A stretch of DNA of 52,399 nucleotides from an uncultured Coriobacteriaceae bacterium. Lineage in GTDB: Bacteria; Actinomycetota; Coriobacteriia; Coriobacteriales; Coriobacteriaceae. The notes under the pieces are model-generated. The model was not told the DNA's origin, did no database searches, and was given only the letters and a program-made list of their open reading frames with translations. How positions within the stretch are numbered: the first letter of the stretch is position 1; every line of letters begins with the position of its first letter. Below are positions 50,307-52,399 of this stretch, piece after piece. The position numbers and the translations under genes are program-made. Location: assembly GCA_944319885.1 (NCBI GenBank), contig CALUFC010000013.1:1-52399 (forward strand), given 5' to 3'.

Positions 50307-50379
50307 GGCCCGGTATATCCTTCAGCGAACGTCCTCGGCCTTTGGCCTGCGGATGGTTCGCCTCCGGATATACCGGGCC
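50307..50379 (+). other. Long conserved-core hairpin D (copy 4 of 4), 3' of fba
   Basis: The 14-bp perfect outer stem is GGCCCGGTATATCC (50307-50320) with 50366-50379. The inner stem is GCGAAC/GTTCGC and the core reads GTCCTCGGCC, loop TTT, GGCCTGCGGA. TTTTG follows, so this copy could terminate transcription. The inner stem has GGCC/GGCC where the others have GGCGC/GCGCC, again still paired. Confidence 0.65.
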
Positions 50380-50482
50380 TTTTGTATCTCGCATCGATGC
50401 AGTAAAGGGGAAGGCGGCGGTGCCAGTTTTGATCTTGTGGGCACAAGGCGTTCCGGATGTGGTACGATGTGCCGGTGCATGT

Positions 50483-50569
50483 GCCCGAGTGGCGGAATTG
50501 GCAGACGCAGTGGACTCAAAATCCACCGGTAGCGATACCGTAAGAGTTCGAGTCTCTTCTCGGGCACCA
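50483..50569 (+). tRNA. tRNA-Leu (anticodon CAA)
   Basis: The acceptor stem GCCCGAG (50483-50489) pairs with CTCGGGC (50559-50565), followed by discriminator A and an encoded CCA (50567-50569). The anticodon stem GTGGA/TCCAC encloses loop CTCAAAA, giving CAA, which reads UUG. A long variable arm (CGGTAGCGATACCG) marks a class II tRNA. The T-loop GTTCGAGTC is present. It lies between fba and the infC leader. Confidence 0.95.
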
Positions 50570-50716
50570 CAGCGCCCTCTTCGTGGGGAAAGCATGAAGG
50601 ACGGGGCGGTGTGGTACCATGCACAACGCGTTGCGAACGCAGCGCATGCCAAGTGGGACGCAGGTCCCCACCTTTCGGCGCCATACGGTAGCTGTCTGGT
50701 CTCAACAACACATGCT

Positions 50717-50778
50717 CGGCATCTCCATGCCGTATCACAGTGCTTTGAGGCCCGGTTACCATGCGGTACCGGGTTTTT
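50717..50778 (+). terminator. infC leader terminator/attenuator
   Basis: CGGCAT-CTCC-ATGCCG (50717-50732) is a perfect small hairpin. It is followed by CCCGGTTACC-ATGC-GGTACCGGG (50751-50773, one bulge) and TTTTT (50774-50778). The terminator ends ~10 nt before the infC ribosome site, so it must be bypassed for infC-rpmI-rplT expression. That is the layout of L20- or IF3-regulated leaders. The region 50570-50801 has no reading frame of its own. Confidence 0.65.
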
Positions 50779-50801
50779 CGTGTTTGAGGGAGGTAACAAA
50801 A

Positions 50802-51362
50802 ATAGCTAAGCACGATACCACGCGTATCAACGACGAGATCACCGCTTCGAGGTGCCGTCTCATCGGGGTCGATGGTTCCCAGCTGGGCCTGTTCGACATC
50901 CGCGATGCCCAGCGCGTCGCAGACGACCAGGGGCTCGACCTCGTCGAGATCGCTCCGAATGCCGATCCGCCGGTTTGCCGCGTCATGGACTATGGCAAGT
51001 ACAAGTACCAGCAGGCCATGAAGGCGAAGCAGGCTCGTAAGAACCAGTCGAGGGTCGAAGTCAAGGAAATGAAATTCCGCCCGAAGATCGACGTTGGTGA
51101 CTACGAGACCAAGAAGGGCCATGTGCTCCGCTTCCTCAAGAAGGGCGCGCGCGTCAAGATCACCATCATGTTCCGTGGTCGCGAGATGGCGCATCCCGAG
51201 CAGGGCCTGAATGTGCTCGAGCGTCTTGCAGAGGATCTCAAGCCGTATGCAACGGTCGAGTCGCAGCCCAAACTCGAGGGCCGCAACATGCTGATGCTCC
51301 TCGCCCCCATCAAGGGCGCCTTCGATGAGAAGGCTGCCTCGGGCGATGGCAAGAAGAAGTAA
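50802..51362 (+). CDS. infC: Translation initiation factor IF-3, apparent AUA start
   Basis: 186 aa. [85 protein letters not shown] and MLMLLAPI cover the whole IF3 fold. No ATG, GTG or TTG lies at the right place. GGGAGG (50788-50793) is followed 8 nt later by ATA (50802) and AKHDTTRIN. The closest in-frame alternative is TTG 50784, inside or before the ribosome site. Rare start codons are how infC autoregulates in E. coli (AUU). First gene of infC-rpmI-rplT. Confidence 0.88.
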   Translation: MAKHDTTRINDEITASRCRLIGVDGSQLGLFDIRDAQRVADDQGLDLVEIAPNADPPVCRVMDYGKYKYQQAMKAKQARKNQSRVEVKEMKFRPKIDVGDYETKKGHVLRFLKKGARVKITIMFRGREMAHPEQGLNVLERLAEDLKPYATVESQPKLEGRNMLMLLAPIKGAFDEKAASGDGKKK

Positions 51363-51388
51363 GTACGACATCGATAAGGAGAAGTTTC

Positions 51389-51580
51389 ATGCCTAAGATG
51401 AAATCGCACAGCGGTACCAAGAAGCGTTTCCGCGTTACCGGCTCCGGCAAGATCATGCGCGCCAAGGCGTACAAGAGCCACATCCTTACCAAGAAGACCA
51501 CGAAGCGCAAGCGCGGCTTCCGTCAGGAGGAGACGGTTTCCTCCGCCGACCGCAAGACGGTCGTTTCCCGTCTCGCATAA
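51389..51580 (+). CDS. rpmI: 50S ribosomal protein L35
   Basis: 63 aa, highly basic, [20 protein letters not shown] start and [14 protein letters not shown] near the end. AAGGAG site 6 nt upstream; 26 bp after infC. Full length for L35. Confidence 0.97.
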   Translation: MPKMKSHSGTKKRFRVTGSGKIMRAKAYKSHILTKKTTKRKRGFRQEETVSSADRKTVVSRLA

Positions 51581-51629
51581 GGTCCGTCTTCATTCCCTGT
51601 AGTTTTCACCGATAAGGAGTTGATTCGAT

Positions 51630-51989
51630 ATGGCACGTGTGAAGCGCGCTCTCAACGCTCGTAAGCACCACCGCACCATCATGAAGCAGGCCAAGGGCTA
51701 CTATGGCGCTGCCTCCCGTACGTACAAGCATGCCAAGGAGCAGGTGCAGCACTCGCTCCAGTACCAGTATCGCGATCGCCGCAACAAGAAGCGCGATATC
51801 CGTCGTCTCTGGATTACCCGCATCAACGCCGCCGCGCGCATGAACGACATTTCCTATTCCCAGTTCATGCACGGCCTTAAGCTCGCCGGCATCGAGCTCG
51901 ACCGCAAGGTGCTCTCCCAGATGGCCTATGAGGACATCGAGAGCTTCAACGAGCTCGCCGCCATCGCCAAGAAGGCGCTCGAGGCGTAG
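51630..51989 (+). CDS. rplT: 50S ribosomal protein L20
   Basis: 119 aa: [58 protein letters not shown]-like core and [14 protein letters not shown] end. It binds 23S rRNA early in 50S assembly and in many bacteria represses its own operon by binding the leader. Here the candidate target is the hairpin region before infC. AAGGAG site. Confidence 0.97.
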   Translation: MARVKRALNARKHHRTIMKQAKGYYGAASRTYKHAKEQVQHSLQYQYRDRRNKKRDIRRLWITRINAAARMNDISYSQFMHGLKLAGIELDRKVLSQMAYEDIESFNELAAIAKKALEA

Positions 51990-52017
51990 CGAACGCGCGA
52001 CATACTTACTGAGATAG

Positions 52018-52049
52018 AAACGGGATGCCTTCGGGCATCCCGTTTTTTT
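52018..52049 (+). terminator. Intrinsic terminator of the infC-rpmI-rplT operon
   Basis: AAACGGGATGCC-TTCG-GGCATCCCGTTT, a perfect 12-bp stem with a UUCG tetraloop, then a run of T to 52049. Confidence 0.95.
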
Positions 52050-52339
52050 GCAGCAAGAAGCCCGGTAGCCGATACGCGATCTCGGCTTGTATATAGATCG
52101 ATGCAACTCGGTACGTTTAGGTAGAACAGAGGTCCACGATACGACTAGCATGCAGCGTTAAAGAAGCGGTAAGGCATTGATAAGGTGTGCAACTCACCAG
52201 CGCAACGTCTCGCTGTCTGCGAGGACATCATGATGAAGGGGATGCAAAAGCGCTGGTAGAACGGTAGAAGTGTGATAGATCCTCTATACCTATATAGATA
52301 GGGCCGAAGTAGGCAATAGATCCCAATTGTGGAGGAATC
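52050..52339. other. Gene-free stretch before the last start codon
   Basis: 290 bp without a convincing gene. It is more AT-rich than its surroundings, with TATATAGAT-like runs at ~52089 and ~52290 (TATACCTATATAGATAGG). A promoter and leader for the next gene probably lie here. I cannot assign exact elements. Confidence 0.35.
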
Positions 52340-52399
52340 GTGAACATCCCCTCCGCCCTTGCGCGGGCGGCCCGGGGCTGGCAATATATCTCCTTGCCG
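52340..52399 (+). CDS. Start of a further gene, truncated by the window end
   Basis: GTG 52340 sits 4 nt after GGAGGAATC-type sequence (GGAGG at 52331-52335). It opens 20 codons, MNIPSALARAARGWQYISLP, to the last base. The strong ribosome site and leader support a real start. Too short to identify. Confidence 0.5.
   Translation, partial: MNIPSALARAARGWQYISLP

Noticed and set aside
52145-52384. A 79-codon minus-strand frame near the window end
   Set aside because: No ribosome site or family resemblance, and it overlaps the credible GTG start on the plus strand.

Overview
The window is a high-GC bacterial chromosome segment. The gene set points to a gut Coriobacteriia-like actinobacterium, with Collinsella or a close relative as my best guess. 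The pointers are a ferredoxin-EtfA lactate dehydrogenase cluster, a stand-alone [FeFe] hydrogenase, a serpin lipoprotein, a RecJ-RecQ fusion and a bifunctional Rel. The genus is an inference from gene content and base composition. No rRNA is present and no search could be run.

Layout. 1-12.6 kb is a defence/accessory island. It holds the 3' end of a type I specificity gene (hsdS), hsdR and an Mrr-type endonuclease, all visibly more AT-rich than the rest. A frameshifted pseudogene follows. On the minus strand there is then a three-gene cassette of a TerB-N/TerB-C protein, a BrxD-like (DUF2791) ATPase and an Lhr-like SF2 helicase. A Phd/RelE-type toxin-antitoxin pair sits inside this cassette. 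A VapC/Phd pair and a small unknown gene close the island. 12.9-16.5 kb encodes a FAD lactate/glycolate-type dehydrogenase with EtfB and a ferredoxin-fused EtfA. 16.6-17.6 kb is azlCD. 17.9-21.7 kb is a fructose operon (DeoR regulator, 1-phosphofructokinase, EIIABC). 21.7-22.35 kb is a non-coding block with hairpins and a 51-bp-period repeat. 22.35-29.6 kb holds a group-B-like [FeFe] hydrogenase, an HD hydrolase, the serpin, a two-gene ABC exporter and a second Phd/RelE module. 29.7-35.0 kb holds purL and hom (minus). 35.5-40.4 kb is a complete livJHMGF branched-chain amino acid importer. 40.5-50.3 kb holds cutC, a double-GNAT protein, the recJ-recQ fusion, rel, an MBL hydrolase and class II aldolase. 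50.5-52.0 kb is tRNA-Leu(CAA) and the infC-rpmI-rplT operon, and the first 20 codons of another gene run off the end.

How the genes fit together. The metabolic genes suggest a fermentative anaerobe. Sugars enter by PTS and pass through aldolase, lactate can be interconverted by a flavin-based confurcating complex tied to ferredoxin, and the same ferredoxin pool could feed the hydrogenase. Amino acid import (liv), export (azl) and synthesis (hom) are all present.

The two most unusual signals are the TerB/BrxD-like/helicase cassette and a family of four long hairpins. The hairpins lie at 29.6, 33.6, 48.4 and 50.3 kb. Their outer stems are unrelated in sequence, but they share a fixed UC/UGC internal loop, and each lies 12-26 nt past a stop codon.
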